From Methylomonas sp. ZR1 (lineage in GTDB: Bacteria; Pseudomonadota; Gammaproteobacteria; Methylococcales; Methylomonadaceae): DNA of 64,000 nucleotides. Shown here in pieces: positions 16,053 to 26,008 of the stretch. The DNA lies in contig NZ_RCST01000001.1 of the NCBI RefSeq assembly GCF_013141865.1, positions 496,001 through 560,000 on the forward strand. The letters run 5' to 3'. The position numbers and the translations under genes are program-made. How positions within the stretch are numbered: the first letter of the stretch is position 1; the number at the start of each line of letters is the position of its first letter. The notes beneath the pieces were generated by a model. The model did no database searches. It saw nothing but the letters and a program-made list of their open reading frames with translations, and was not told where the DNA came from.

Positions 16053-17045
16053 TTAGCCCTTACTCAACAATTGCCGGGCGCGGCTGTCCGCACCGGAAGG
16101 CAGCTGGTTCGGGCCGGATTTGATCCAGGCGACGATATCCTGCCAGGCGGTGGGGGCTTGTAGGTCGCGGAGCAGCATGTGGTAACCATTTTGGTAAATG
16201 GCAACGGTTTTTTCCGCGGTATCGGTAGTCAGCATTTGCTGCAAGAAAGCGTAAGTCGGTTCTTTGGGGATGACTTCGTCTTTCTCGCCGTACAGCATCA
16301 AGGTATGAGCCCTTAGCGAGTTTGCACTATCGAACGCCGCATCCATCAGGTTGGTTAAGCCATATACCGTTTCCACCCGGGTGGCTTTGATGACCATCGG
16401 ATCGCGGCCCATCGCCCGCAACATATCGATATTATCCGACGGTAAAATTTCCAGTCCGCTGCCGGTCAAAGTCAGCCAGGGCATGCTGTGCGCCAGCGTC
16501 CACAGCAAACTGGTTTGATACCAAGGCATGGTTGATCTGGCCCATAGCGCCGGTGCGGCCAGGATGATGCCGGCGACGTCCGGCATGTTTTCCTGCTGCA
16601 TGGCGGTGATCACAATCGCGCCGCCCATGCTTTCGCCCAGCAGGTAAAGCGGTTTGTTTGGGTAGCGCTGTTTCAGCAGTCGGGTTAATTGTTTTAAATC
16701 CTGCGCGTATGCATCACTGCCGGCCCACAAACCGCGTTGCGGCGCCGCGCCGAAACCGCGTTGGTCGTAAGCGAAACAGGCGATGCCGAGTTTGCTGAAA
16801 TAATTGCCCGGCGCATCGAAAAAGTGACTGTAATCGTTGAAGCCGTGCAGCGCGATGATCACTGCATTGGGCTCTGCCTCGGGCAGCCACCGCCGTAGCG
16901 GCAGACTTGCGCCGTCTTCCGTGAGAAATGTATTTTCTCCCAGCTGTGCGGTGTTGATTTTGGCGCCGGGCGGATAGCTCATCGGCATGCAGCCGCTCAG
17001 TGAGAGCAGCACTAACAAGCCGGCCAGGGCTCTGGCGTGCTGCAT
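16053..17045 (-). CDS. Alpha/beta-hydrolase lipoprotein (monoacylglycerol lipase/lysophospholipase type)
   Basis: 330 residues from the ATG at 17045; a longer GTG start at 17108 adds 21 residues without a ribosome binding site. The start at 17045 gives a lipoprotein signal: ALAGLLVLLSLSGC, with cleavage before Cys. The body is a Hydrolase_4/PldB-type fold: oxyanion region IIALHGFNDYSHFF, FAYDQRGFGAAP, nucleophile elbow LLGESMGGAIV, acid region YGEKDEVIP and catalytic His in NGYHMLLRD. Inferred to be a membrane-anchored esterase or lysophospholipase; natural substrate unknown. Confidence 0.85.
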   Translation of the reverse strand: MQHARALAGLLVLLSLSGCMPMSYPPGAKINTAQLGENTFLTEDGASLPLRRWLPEAEPNAVIIALHGFNDYSHFFDAPGNYFSKLGIACFAYDQRGFGAAPQRGLWAGSDAYAQDLKQLTRLLKQRYPNKPLYLLGESMGGAIVITAMQQENMPDVAGIILAAPALWARSTMPWYQTSLLWTLAHSMPWLTLTGSGLEILPSDNIDMLRAMGRDPMVIKATRVETVYGLTNLMDAAFDSANSLRAHTLMLYGEKDEVIPKEPTYAFLQQMLTTDTAEKTVAIYQNGYHMLLRDLQAPTAWQDIVAWIKSGPNQLPSGADSRARQLLSKG

Positions 17046-17248
17046 GCGTTGTCGATAGGGTTTGCGAGCGTTCACTATTTCCAAAACAAGATTGTTCATC
17101 GCTAACACATTATTTCAGTATTGAATTTCCCAAAATATCCCCGAGTGTGATGCGCAAAACGGGGCATTGTTCCGGTCAAACTTATCTTAGCTGAAGCGGA
17201 TGGCCAATTTTATGACAATTCAGGAATGGCTAGTTTCCTGTTATCGAA

Positions 17249-18043
17249 CTATTCATCATCCCACAATACGGGAAATGCTTTACGCACCCGCTCGATGGCT
17301 TCTTGATCGACATTTTTGCCACGCAAAGCCAGTACCAGCGCGTAAACATCCTGAGTGCTGACTTTAAACGTGCGTTTGGGATCAGCTTTAACGGCGCTCG
17401 ATAGGTGTTTGATGGCCGTGCGGAACGGCAAAGGCTTGGCGGCCGGTTGCGCTGGCCGAGACAGTTCGCTTTCGATAATCGCTTTTTCGTTGCCGGGCGG
17501 TGCGTTTAAGGCTTTACGCAAGATGTCGCGGGCCCTGGCCCAGGATAGCTCTCCACCCGCCAGTTTTTCGCGCATGGCTTCCGTCGTCAGTGGCGCGTAG
17601 CGAATGATGTCGTCAATCCAGCTGACGCTTTTGTCGAAGAATTCGGCGATGCGCTCCCTGGACCAGTTGGCATTGTTCAAGTAAATCACCGTTTGAAAAT
17701 AATCGGTGATGCGGGTATCGACCCGGTCGGAATTCAGCTTCAGATTCAGTGCCTTGATCTCGTCCGGATCGCCGGTGACGATTCTGACGTCCACTCTGTC
17801 GAAATAGCCGGGATTGGCGCGGCGGATACCTTGAATGGCTTCCATGCGGTGAAAGCCGCCGACCAGATAATATTCGCGGTTGTTGCGCTCCCACACCACT
17901 AACGGTTCGAACAAGCCATTGACCACGATGTCTTTTTCCAAATGCGCGACTTTCGCCCGATCCAGTTCTCTGTGGTTGGTGAGGGTGTGGTGAAATTCGA
18001 TTTGGTCGATGGGAAGATATTCATAGCGTTTGGTGGCTAGCAT
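17249..18043 (-). CDS. ParB/sulfiredoxin-domain protein
   Basis: 264 residues from the ATG at 18043, chosen because GGAG lies eight bases before it; an upstream start at 18154 has no such site. The N-terminus is a ParB N-terminal (ParB/Srx) domain: IDQIEFHHTLTNHRELDRAKV, then VNGLFEPLVVWERNNREYYLVGGFHRMEA with the GGxHR nucleotide-binding motif. The middle SRERIAEFFDKSVSWIDDII is the helix-turn-helix that usually follows. There is no ParA beside it, so it is not a standard partition pair; chromosomal ParB-like proteins of this kind act as CTP-binding regulators or nucleases. It lies 165 bases downstream of the giant membrane-protein gene on the same strand. Confidence 0.75.
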   Translation of the reverse strand: MLATKRYEYLPIDQIEFHHTLTNHRELDRAKVAHLEKDIVVNGLFEPLVVWERNNREYYLVGGFHRMEAIQGIRRANPGYFDRVDVRIVTGDPDEIKALNLKLNSDRVDTRITDYFQTVIYLNNANWSRERIAEFFDKSVSWIDDIIRYAPLTTEAMREKLAGGELSWARARDILRKALNAPPGNEKAIIESELSRPAQPAAKPLPFRTAIKHLSSAVKADPKRTFKVSTQDVYALVLALRGKNVDQEAIERVRKAFPVLWDDE

Positions 18044-18208
18044 ATTCGATTCTCCGAGAAAGCGGGGTCCGCCTCGGGGTGTGTCGGCCTGGTGCCTATT
18101 CCCTTGTCCGGGCAGATAAGCAGCCACCATCGCATTTTTTCTAACGAAATTCAATCGTTTGGCATTGGCGATACGCGGCTCCTGCGGACGGTGGACGGCT
18201 TTGCGAGG

Positions 18209-21200
18209 CTAACCGAGTACTTTCATCATGATGGATAAGTAGTCTGTATAACCGATGGCGGCGGCCATGATAATTAGCAGCATGCCCTGAAAAATCGGGC
18301 GCTGCACAAACGGTTTATAGGTACCTTCGGCGTAGCGTTCCGCCAACTCGGAGAGGCTGGTCAGTTTACCGGCGAGGGATGAATCTTTCACTTTGCCATG
18401 ATTGGCTATCGATAATCGGCGCAGGTTTTTCATGGCGTTTTGCTCGGTTTCATCCGCTAACGCTTTCAGGCGGAAGTCGCAATAGAACAAGTATGCGATG
18501 CAAACGCCGATCACGATCAGCAGACCGGGCGGCGTATGCCAGTTATCGAAATAACTCATGCGCGCCAAAACCATCAGAGCGGCGGCGAATAGCGGATACG
18601 AGATCAGGCGGCTTGTCTGTTGCGTCATATCGCCGACCAAACGTATCGTCACCCAGTCCTGAAGGTACGTTGCATCGATATTCAATGTGTCGCTGTATTC
18701 CTTCGTCATGGACGCCGGCCAGGGCGCCGCGCGCGGAATGGTGCGGATAAACTGGATGATCGCTTGCGCTGCCTCGGTGACGCTGATCATCAAAAACAGG
18801 AATGCCGGCACCAAGATCGCCTTCAGCAGGATTAAATCGAGGTAATAGACGAAAGGGCCGCGATACGGCGTAAAAGGCACGCCCAAGGACAAAATCACCA
18901 CAAACGATAAGATCCACGCTAAAAATGTCAAAATGCTGATTCGCCTAACATGCATATTTCGTTTCAGTCGCCTGTCCAAATATCTATCATGCGCGTAACA
19001 GCGATTGTCGGCGGATACGCCGAACTTACCGCTGAAGTTCAGCTGTTCCCAAAGCAATAGCGGAAACTTGGCGGTTTCGATAACCCAATACACTGTGACA
19101 ACCAGTGCGGCGAAGCGGATTGCCTCCGTCGACCACATGCTTACGCCTTCGATTAAGGCCAATGGTTCGTTTTGTGGGGTATTGAGCACGAAAGCCGCTA
19201 GTCCGCAGCCAATGGCGAAAGCGGTTAGCAACCAGACTCTTTGCCGGCGCAGCACGGCGGCTTTCACCGGGAGTTTGGCGGCAGTCGCGATTTTGATTTT
19301 GCGCCGAAAATACAGCCCTAGCCCGATCAATACGAATGCGCCGATTAAAATTTTCAATGTCAGGCGCGGAAATCTTGAAAACGGTTGCGCGGCTGCCGAA
19401 TCCGGTGTCGGCGCGGTGTCGCTGAGATCGCCTCCGGATTGTATCAGGGTCTCCATAGGCCCTAAGGCATCACATTCTTGCTGTTCGGTTTTGCCGGTGT
19501 CCGTGTTGAGAGGGAAAGCTTTGCTGCGGCCGATTTCATGCAAGGCGGGTTGATTGAATACCTTGCTGTCCAGCAATTGTTGGCGCTTGGTCGTATCGCA
19601 CGCAGTTGCTGCGCCAGTCGCTTCGGAGGGCTCATGGTTGGAATCCCACAAGGCCATTTGCGCGGCTAAAAAATATGCAGTTTGATAGCTGTCGCGGAAC
19701 GGCGGGATACGAGTTTGTAATGCCGGCGGTAATTGCAAACCGAAACTCGAGACAACAATCAGGTTACGAGCCCACTCGTTTTGCTCCGGGTGTAGAAGTC
19801 GGGCATCCATCACGTTTGTGAAATACCAAACATCCGGAAATTTGGCATGCAGCGCTTGCAGCACCAGTAGTTTGTCGTAGACATCGCTGCCGAGGATGCC
19901 GATGGCACCTATGGCTTGGTCGTGGTCTTCCAGTTCCTGTTCCAGTTCTTCAACCCTGTCGGTTAACCGGCGCATGTAATCAAACTGACTGTCGCCGTCG
20001 GCATGCTCCATGGCTTTGGAAGCCTCGGCGGCACTGTTGGTATCATTGTTGCCGGATTTGTTGCCGGTGCTGGAACTACTTTGGCCGCGCAGGGTTTTGC
20101 CGTCCAAGCCTCGGAAATAGGTGTATTGGTGTACGTATTTTTGCAAGTAATTCGCGCAACCCGCTGTTGAAATCATGGGGTCGCGGCATGCGCCAAACGA
20201 GTGTTTTGCGTTCATGGCGGTTTCGACTAACGCATCGGCAAATGTGGTGCCAATATGGTAGGCGTACAGTGATTCGGTTTCGGAGATCAATACCACGTGT
20301 TTAGTGGGCTTAGCCAGCTCGGCTTGGTCGCCGATCCGTACGCCGCGGAGTTCCAGTTCCTGGCTCAGCGCGCCCGCCAGCTGGCTGTCGGTCGCCGTGG
20401 TGCGGAGGAACGACAGGTGATTCTTGAAGTGCTCGGCCAAGTTGCTCGGTTGATGGGCCGTTGCCGCTTGGTTGCCGTACATTAATTTACCTTCATCGAC
20501 CGTTGCTCGGGGCGAATACATTCGAAACAACGGCGCGTCCTTGGGCTTGCCAACTTTCAGTGCCTCGCTCGCCATGGCTTGCAGATCGTCCGAAGTTGCC
20601 GGTCCCAGTACGTTGAGCTCTAGCTTGTTGTTTTTCTCGTAAAGTTTGCGCAAATTTTTGAAAAGATCTTTTAGCGGCTCATAGCCGAAGGCTTTGCTGT
20701 CAAGGTATAGCAGCAAAATAGGCGGATGTTTCTCCGTTTCCGGACTCCGGGCCATCGGTTGGGCTTTCCAAACCAAATGTTCGAATGCGATCAAGGTACT
20801 CGATTTGTTCAGCAGGTAATTGACGTAACCGATATGCTCCTCGTCGCTTGGGCCGTACTCTTGTTTGGAATTGCCGATTAACCCTGATAATACCGCGTAG
20901 CGGATACGGCGCCGGGTTTCCACGTCTTCTTGATAATGACCATTGGGCATTAGTGTGGCGATGACGATTTGCCGCCCGTCGGGAATGTCTTCCAAGTGGG
21001 ACTGAAGGGTTTTTATCAATTCCTTCTGGTCTTTATATTGCTGATACCCCTGACTATTCACATTTTGGTTGGCGATAGCTTCGAATGGATCTTGCCACAA
21101 GCGCGCGTCTACGTCGGACTTAAAGCCGGCTTGTTGCAATTGCGATAAGGACGCTTTATTGGGTCTGGAATCGTTGAAAGGGCTTTGGCCTACGAACAGG

Positions 21201-21274
21201 CTGCCGCCCAAAATGATCAATAGCACGCTTAATAAGTTAGGCGAGATCGCTGTGGATTTGTTTTCTCTAGACAT
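18209..21274 (-). CDS. Giant multi-pass membrane protein with a possible periplasmic-binding-protein-like region
   Basis: About 1,021 residues from the ATG at 21274 (a frame start at 21328 is also open). One N-terminal helix (SVLLIILGGSLFVG) is followed by some 600 residues outside the membrane, then about eight helices in the last 380 residues. The soluble part has alternating strands and helices such as HVVLISETESLYAYH, AIGILGSDVYDKLLVLQAL and NLIVVSSFGLQLP, resembling a type I periplasmic binding fold, with a coiled-coil-like stretch RVEELEQELEDHDQ before the second lobe and a Ser/Asn-rich linker. No catalytic motif is recognised. I infer a sensor or channel-like receptor with an extracytoplasmic ligand domain. 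The ParB-like gene follows on the same strand. Confidence 0.7.
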   Translation of the reverse strand: MSRENKSTAISPNLLSVLLIILGGSLFVGQSPFNDSRPNKASLSQLQQAGFKSDVDARLWQDPFEAIANQNVNSQGYQQYKDQKELIKTLQSHLEDIPDGRQIVIATLMPNGHYQEDVETRRRIRYAVLSGLIGNSKQEYGPSDEEHIGYVNYLLNKSSTLIAFEHLVWKAQPMARSPETEKHPPILLLYLDSKAFGYEPLKDLFKNLRKLYEKNNKLELNVLGPATSDDLQAMASEALKVGKPKDAPLFRMYSPRATVDEGKLMYGNQAATAHQPSNLAEHFKNHLSFLRTTATDSQLAGALSQELELRGVRIGDQAELAKPTKHVVLISETESLYAYHIGTTFADALVETAMNAKHSFGACRDPMISTAGCANYLQKYVHQYTYFRGLDGKTLRGQSSSSTGNKSGNNDTNSAAEASKAMEHADGDSQFDYMRRLTDRVEELEQELEDHDQAIGAIGILGSDVYDKLLVLQALHAKFPDVWYFTNVMDARLLHPEQNEWARNLIVVSSFGLQLPPALQTRIPPFRDSYQTAYFLAAQMALWDSNHEPSEATGAATACDTTKRQQLLDSKVFNQPALHEIGRSKAFPLNTDTGKTEQQECDALGPMETLIQSGGDLSDTAPTPDSAAAQPFSRFPRLTLKILIGAFVLIGLGLYFRRKIKIATAAKLPVKAAVLRRQRVWLLTAFAIGCGLAAFVLNTPQNEPLALIEGVSMWSTEAIRFAALVVTVYWVIETAKFPLLLWEQLNFSGKFGVSADNRCYAHDRYLDRRLKRNMHVRRISILTFLAWILSFVVILSLGVPFTPYRGPFVYYLDLILLKAILVPAFLFLMISVTEAAQAIIQFIRTIPRAAPWPASMTKEYSDTLNIDATYLQDWVTIRLVGDMTQQTSRLISYPLFAAALMVLARMSYFDNWHTPPGLLIVIGVCIAYLFYCDFRLKALADETEQNAMKNLRRLSIANHGKVKDSSLAGKLTSLSELAERYAEGTYKPFVQRPIFQGMLLIIMAAAIGYTDYLSIMMKVLG

Positions 21275-21450
21275 AAGCGCCAATCTCTGATTGCGATGGA
21301 GAGTAGTGGGGCATACCCGGTTGTGCAACTAGACTAACACTAGAGGTTTTCGGCTTCAAAGGCAGAAACTAACAACGTTTTTTGTAAAATTACACTATCG
21401 ATCAGGGCGTGGATTCCAAATTTCGCGAACCGAGACCGTAAAATCCATGT

Positions 21451-24400
21451 TTATTTTCGCAACAACCAAGGATTGCCGCCGATAGCGGTGAGGTTGGTGG
21501 TCAGGGTTTGTTCGTTGGCGAAGCGTTGCAAGTAGTGGGGGCCGCCGGCTTTCGGCCCGGTGCCGGACAGGCCCATGCCGCCGAACGGCTGCACACCCAC
21601 CACCGCGCCTATCATGTTGCGGTTGATGTAGATATTGCCGACCCGCGTGTGCTGTTGGATATAGTGCATATTGGCGTTGATGCGGCTGTGAATGCCCAGT
21701 GTCAAGCCGTAGCCGCTGGCATTGATGGCCTCGACCACTTTTGCCAGCTCGTTGGCTGGGTAACGGGCAATATGCAGGATGGGGCCGAACACTTCGTGGT
21801 CAAGGAAGGATAGGGCCGGTATTTCCGCTAACGTCGGTGGAAAAAAACAGCCGTTTGTTAGATCGTCGGTCAAGGGCAGTTGATATAACAGCTTGGCGTC
21901 GTGTTCAAGCTTCTCGATGTGCTGTTGCAGGGCGGCTAACGCGCGTTGATCGATAATAGGGCCGACGTCGGTGGCAATATCCAGCGGTGAACCGACCCGC
22001 AGCAAGCGCATCGCGCCGATCAAGCGGGCAATGACGCTGTCGGCGATAGCCTCGGGTAGAAACAACACCCGTAACGCCGAGCAGCGTTGGCCGGCGCTGT
22101 TAAACGCCGATTGCATTGCGTCTGCGACCAGCTGTTCCTGATGCGCCGAGCTGTCGGCGATCATCGCGTTTTGCCCGCCGGTTTCGGCAATAAGCGTGGC
22201 GATGGCGCCGTTACGACTCGCCAGTTGCCGTTTGATCAGATGGGCGGTGGCACTGGAACCGGTAAACGCCACGCCGGCGACGCGCTCGTCGATCAACAAG
22301 TGCCGACCAATCTCGGCGCCGTCGCCCGGCAAAAACTGCAGTACCTGTTCCGGGACGCCGGCGCTATGCAACAGGCGCAAACAGGCCATGGCCGTTAATG
22401 ATGTTTGTAGCGCCGGTTTCGTGATCACCGTATTGCCGGCCACCAACGCGGCGGCGATTTGGCCGATGAAAATCGCAATCGGAAAATTCCACGGACTGAT
22501 GCAGACAAACACGCCGCGCCCGACACTAAATAATTGATTGTCTTCACCGGTTGGACCCGGTAAGCGGAGTGGTTGCGCAAATTGTTCGACTGCGCAGGCC
22601 GAGTAATACCGGCATAGATCGACCGCTTCTCTGACTTCCGCCAGCGCATCGCGCACGGTTCGGCCGCCTTCGCGTATGCACAGCGCCACCAATTCCAGGC
22701 GCTGCTGTTCCAATAAATCCGCCGCTTTTTGCAGATACCCGGCGCGGGTTGCAACCGGGCATAAACGCCAGTCATCGAACGCGCGCGTGGCTTGTTGCAA
22801 GGCTTGTTCTATATCATTTGCGGAACTGAACACCACCTCGCCAACTAGGCTGTGTTGGTCGTGCGGGCTATAAACCGGATGCGGTTCGCCACGCATTTGT
22901 TGACCAGCAATCAATGGTGCGGCTTGCCAAGTCTGGCCCGACATGGCAGCCAATTCCTGTTGCAACTGCTGTAACACTTCGGGATCGCTCAAATTCAGCC
23001 CCTCCGAATTCCGGCGTTGCGCGCCGAATAACTCAGCGGGAACCGCAAGCGGTTTAGATTCCACCTTGTCTAGCTGGACCAATGGATCGGCGGATAGCAT
23101 GGCGGCGCTAATCGCCGGATTTTCGATTTGATTGATAAACGAGGTATTCGCACCGTTCTCCAGCAAGCGTCTGACTAGATACGGCAGCAAATCCCGGTAA
23201 CTGCCGACCGGCGCATAGACGCGGCAATTGATCGGGCGTTGATTGAGCAATTCATCATACAAAGCGCTCCCCATGCCATGCAGACGCTGGAATTCAAACC
23301 CGGGGTGGCCTTTGCCGAGCTCGCCAATCGCCGCCACGCTATGGGCGTTGTGGGTGGCAAATTGCGGATAAAAAGCCTGAGGCTTTGACAGGATCAGCCG
23401 AGCGCAAGCCAGATAGGACAAGTCGGTGGCAGGCTTGCGGGTGAACACCGGGTAGTCGTCCCAGCCGTTTTCCTGGGCGCGTTTGATCTCGCTATCCCAG
23501 TACGCGCCTTTTACCAAGCGAATGGGAATGATGCGCTGCCGCGATTCGGCCAATGCCGCCAGCCAATCGATCACCGCCAACGCGCGTTTTTGATAAGCCT
23601 GCACCGCCAGACCAAAACCAGGCCAAGAGGCCAGCGCCGGATCGTTAAACACCGCCGCGAAAATATCCAAAGACATATCCAGCCGTTCGGCTTCTTCCGC
23701 ATCGACAGTCACGGAAATATTCGCCTCGCGGGCCAGCTTGGTCAAAGCCAACAGCTTGTCGCTGATTACCGGCACCGCATAACGCTGCTGAAATGGCTCA
23801 TAACGCGGATATAACGCCGACAGCTTGATGGAAATGTCGGGATTGGCGAATAACTCGGCGTTCGCTGATTCGGCTAGAGATTCAATGGCGCGGCGATAGG
23901 CCGCGAAATAGCGTTCCGCGTCCTCTTCGGTCAGGGCTGCTTCGCCGAGCATATCGAAAGAATAGCGGTAGGCCGGATTGCGGCCGGCTCGTTCGATAGC
24001 CGCGTTTATGTTTTCGGCGATGACGAAATGTTCGGCCATATGCTGCATGGCTTGCTTGATCGCCGTGCGGATCAGCGGCTCGCCCAGACGGCTTAATAAT
24101 CCATCGACAACCCGCTGCCGAACCAGTTCTTCCATTTTGCCGCTCATCCATAACGCACCGCTTGCCAGGTTAACCGACAACGAATCGCTATGCAGCCAGT
24201 GGCTATACCAATCGGCATCGGCGAGTTTGTCGCGCAAGAACAGGTTTTGCGTGTCGCTGTCCGGAATCCGCAGCAGGGCTTCGGCGATGCTCATCAACAC
24301 GATGCCTTCATCGCTGTTCAGGCTGTATTCGTGCAAGAAGGCTTCGAAAATGCCGGGCTGTTTGTGTTTGGCGCGTACCGCTTCTATCAAGGCTTGCGAA

Positions 24401-24531
24401 CACGCGCATATTGCCTGGCTATCGTAATCTCCCAACCTGGCGATCAGGCTGGCGATGGCTTGCGGCTCTGCTTGGGTAAATGCTTGATTGATGCGCCGGC
24501 GCAGTTTGGCTAAACGGTTGGCGTTGCTCAT
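21451..24531 (-). CDS. putA: Bifunctional proline dehydrogenase / P5C dehydrogenase
   Basis: Oxidises proline to glutamate in two steps on one polypeptide, feeding electrons to quinone via FAD. About 1,026 residues from the ATG at 24531, which has AGGTGA before it (GTG at 24555 is an alternative). N-terminal half is the FAD barrel: ISIKLSALYPRYEP, VTVDAEEAERLDMSL, IRLVKGAYWDSEI, VYAPVGSYRDLLPYLVRRLLENG. C-terminal half is the aldehyde dehydrogenase: ISPWNFPIAIFIGQ, FTGSSATAH, ETGGQNAMI and the catalytic cysteine in AGQRCSALRV, then FGGMGLSGTGPKAGG. It lacks the N-terminal ribbon-helix-helix repressor domain of the longer enteric PutA, so it should be purely enzymatic. Confidence 0.96.
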   Translation of the reverse strand: MSNANRLAKLRRRINQAFTQAEPQAIASLIARLGDYDSQAICACSQALIEAVRAKHKQPGIFEAFLHEYSLNSDEGIVLMSIAEALLRIPDSDTQNLFLRDKLADADWYSHWLHSDSLSVNLASGALWMSGKMEELVRQRVVDGLLSRLGEPLIRTAIKQAMQHMAEHFVIAENINAAIERAGRNPAYRYSFDMLGEAALTEEDAERYFAAYRRAIESLAESANAELFANPDISIKLSALYPRYEPFQQRYAVPVISDKLLALTKLAREANISVTVDAEEAERLDMSLDIFAAVFNDPALASWPGFGLAVQAYQKRALAVIDWLAALAESRQRIIPIRLVKGAYWDSEIKRAQENGWDDYPVFTRKPATDLSYLACARLILSKPQAFYPQFATHNAHSVAAIGELGKGHPGFEFQRLHGMGSALYDELLNQRPINCRVYAPVGSYRDLLPYLVRRLLENGANTSFINQIENPAISAAMLSADPLVQLDKVESKPLAVPAELFGAQRRNSEGLNLSDPEVLQQLQQELAAMSGQTWQAAPLIAGQQMRGEPHPVYSPHDQHSLVGEVVFSSANDIEQALQQATRAFDDWRLCPVATRAGYLQKAADLLEQQRLELVALCIREGGRTVRDALAEVREAVDLCRYYSACAVEQFAQPLRLPGPTGEDNQLFSVGRGVFVCISPWNFPIAIFIGQIAAALVAGNTVITKPALQTSLTAMACLRLLHSAGVPEQVLQFLPGDGAEIGRHLLIDERVAGVAFTGSSATAHLIKRQLASRNGAIATLIAETGGQNAMIADSSAHQEQLVADAMQSAFNSAGQRCSALRVLFLPEAIADSVIARLIGAMRLLRVGSPLDIATDVGPIIDQRALAALQQHIEKLEHDAKLLYQLPLTDDLTNGCFFPPTLAEIPALSFLDHEVFGPILHIARYPANELAKVVEAINASGYGLTLGIHSRINANMHYIQQHTRVGNIYINRNMIGAVVGVQPFGGMGLSGTGPKAGGPHYLQRFANEQTLTTNLTAIGGNPWLLRK

Positions 24532-24652
24532 GGCTATCACCTGTTGGACTGACACCCATAAGCATACCGCTATCCGGAAAAACCGGCTGGCTTGTTGGAC
24601 CGGGTTTGCTCTGCTACTGTTGATGCTAACGCGCTGAACGCGAGGAGGTTAT

Positions 24653-26008
24653 ATGTCAGGCAGAATTGATTTTACGATGGGTGTTAACGCCGGAAAAACG
24701 GCCAAGGCCGGCGGCGACAGTAGCTACCGGGTTTATATTTTCGGCAATTTTTCCGGTGCCGCCGTGCCTTGGGAGCAAAGCAAAATCCGCAAAATCGATG
24801 TCGATAACTTTGAGCAAGTGCAGGCGCAAGTTACACCGACACTGGAAGTCAGTTCGGGCATCACGCTGCAATTTCCGGCGCTGGAGGATTTTCATCCCGA
24901 TGCCTGGTTGGGGAAAATCAAGCTGCTGGCCGATTTGCGGACTTTAAAATCGGAACTGGGCAACCCCAATACCGCCGCGCAGGCGGCGGCGAAAATTCAG
25001 GCCTTTTTTCCCTCGATAAGCGCCAGCGAACCAGCCGCCCCCGCATTGGCAACGGAAAGCCAGGAGGATATGCTGGAACGCCTGCTGGGGAAAAAACCGG
25101 AAGGCGCGGTCGCGGCATCCGATTCCTTGGATAGTTTGTTGAAACAGATTGTGGAGCCGCATGTCGCCAAGGACGCTAATCCGCAGCATCGGGTTTTAAT
25201 CGATGTGATCGACGCCGCCACCGCACAGTTTGTGAAAGCCCTGTTACACCGGCAGGATTTTCAAGCGTTGGAAGCTTTGTGGCGGGCGACGTATGAGTTG
25301 GTGCATGAAGAAGCCGCCGACGCGCAACAACTCTATTTGCTGGATATTAGCCAAGCCCAATTGTTGGCGGAGTTGGAAAAAGGCGGCGAGAGCGTGGTTC
25401 AGCGTTTGCAGCAACATATTCAAACCGGTGACGGCGAGCAGGATGTGTTGATCGTGGCCGATTATCTGTTTGCCGATAATGCGGACGACAAAGCCTTGCT
25501 CGGTTATTGTGCGGATTTAGCCGCTAAATGCGGGGCGGGTTTTCTGGCGGGCGCAGGGAACGGTTTGGTGGTCGAGGCATTGCAGAATCCGTCGGATTGG
25601 CTAGCATATCGCCAACAGATCCAGGCCGATAGTGTGATCTTGACCTATCCCCGCGTGCTGATGCGTTTACCTTATGGCAGCAAACGCGATCCACTGGAGA
25701 GCTTGGCGTTTGAAGAGTGTAGTAATATCCCGCAGACCGACGAGTTGTTGTGGGGAAATTCGGCCTTTTTAGCGGCCAGGGTGTTGTTGAGAGCTGCCCA
25801 GGATGACGCCACCGCGGAGCAATTCTTTTTTGCCGATGTGCCGGCGTTTAGCTACGAACTGGACGGCGAGCAGGTATTGCAGCCGGCGACGGAAGTGGTG
25901 TTGAACGAAGTGCAGGCGAATAATCTATTGGCGCAAAACATCATGCCGGTAGTCAGCTATCGGCAACGGCAAGGGCTGCGCTTACTGGGGTTAGACACCC
26001 TGGCTTGA
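24653..26008 (+). CDS. Orphan fused TssB/TssC-like contractile sheath protein
   Basis: 451 residues with a strong ribosome binding site (GAGGAGG). Residues 20-120 resemble TssB/Vip[12 protein letters not shown], then [12 protein letters not shown], a strand-rich stretch and [13 protein letters not shown]. Residues 165-451 resemble TssC/Vip[21 protein letters not shown], then [27 protein letters not shown] and [16 protein letters not shown]. The two sheath halves are normally separate genes of about 165 and 490 residues. No other type VI secretion gene is visible within this window; neighbours are putA (divergent) and a dicarboxylate symporter, with whose 3' end it overlaps by 18 bp. Family placement is by motif resemblance; function unknown. 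Confidence 0.72.
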   Translation: MSGRIDFTMGVNAGKTAKAGGDSSYRVYIFGNFSGAAVPWEQSKIRKIDVDNFEQVQAQVTPTLEVSSGITLQFPALEDFHPDAWLGKIKLLADLRTLKSELGNPNTAAQAAAKIQAFFPSISASEPAAPALATESQEDMLERLLGKKPEGAVAASDSLDSLLKQIVEPHVAKDANPQHRVLIDVIDAATAQFVKALLHRQDFQALEALWRATYELVHEEAADAQQLYLLDISQAQLLAELEKGGESVVQRLQQHIQTGDGEQDVLIVADYLFADNADDKALLGYCADLAAKCGAGFLAGAGNGLVVEALQNPSDWLAYRQQIQADSVILTYPRVLMRLPYGSKRDPLESLAFEECSNIPQTDELLWGNSAFLAARVLLRAAQDDATAEQFFFADVPAFSYELDGEQVLQPATEVVLNEVQANNLLAQNIMPVVSYRQRQGLRLLGLDTLA

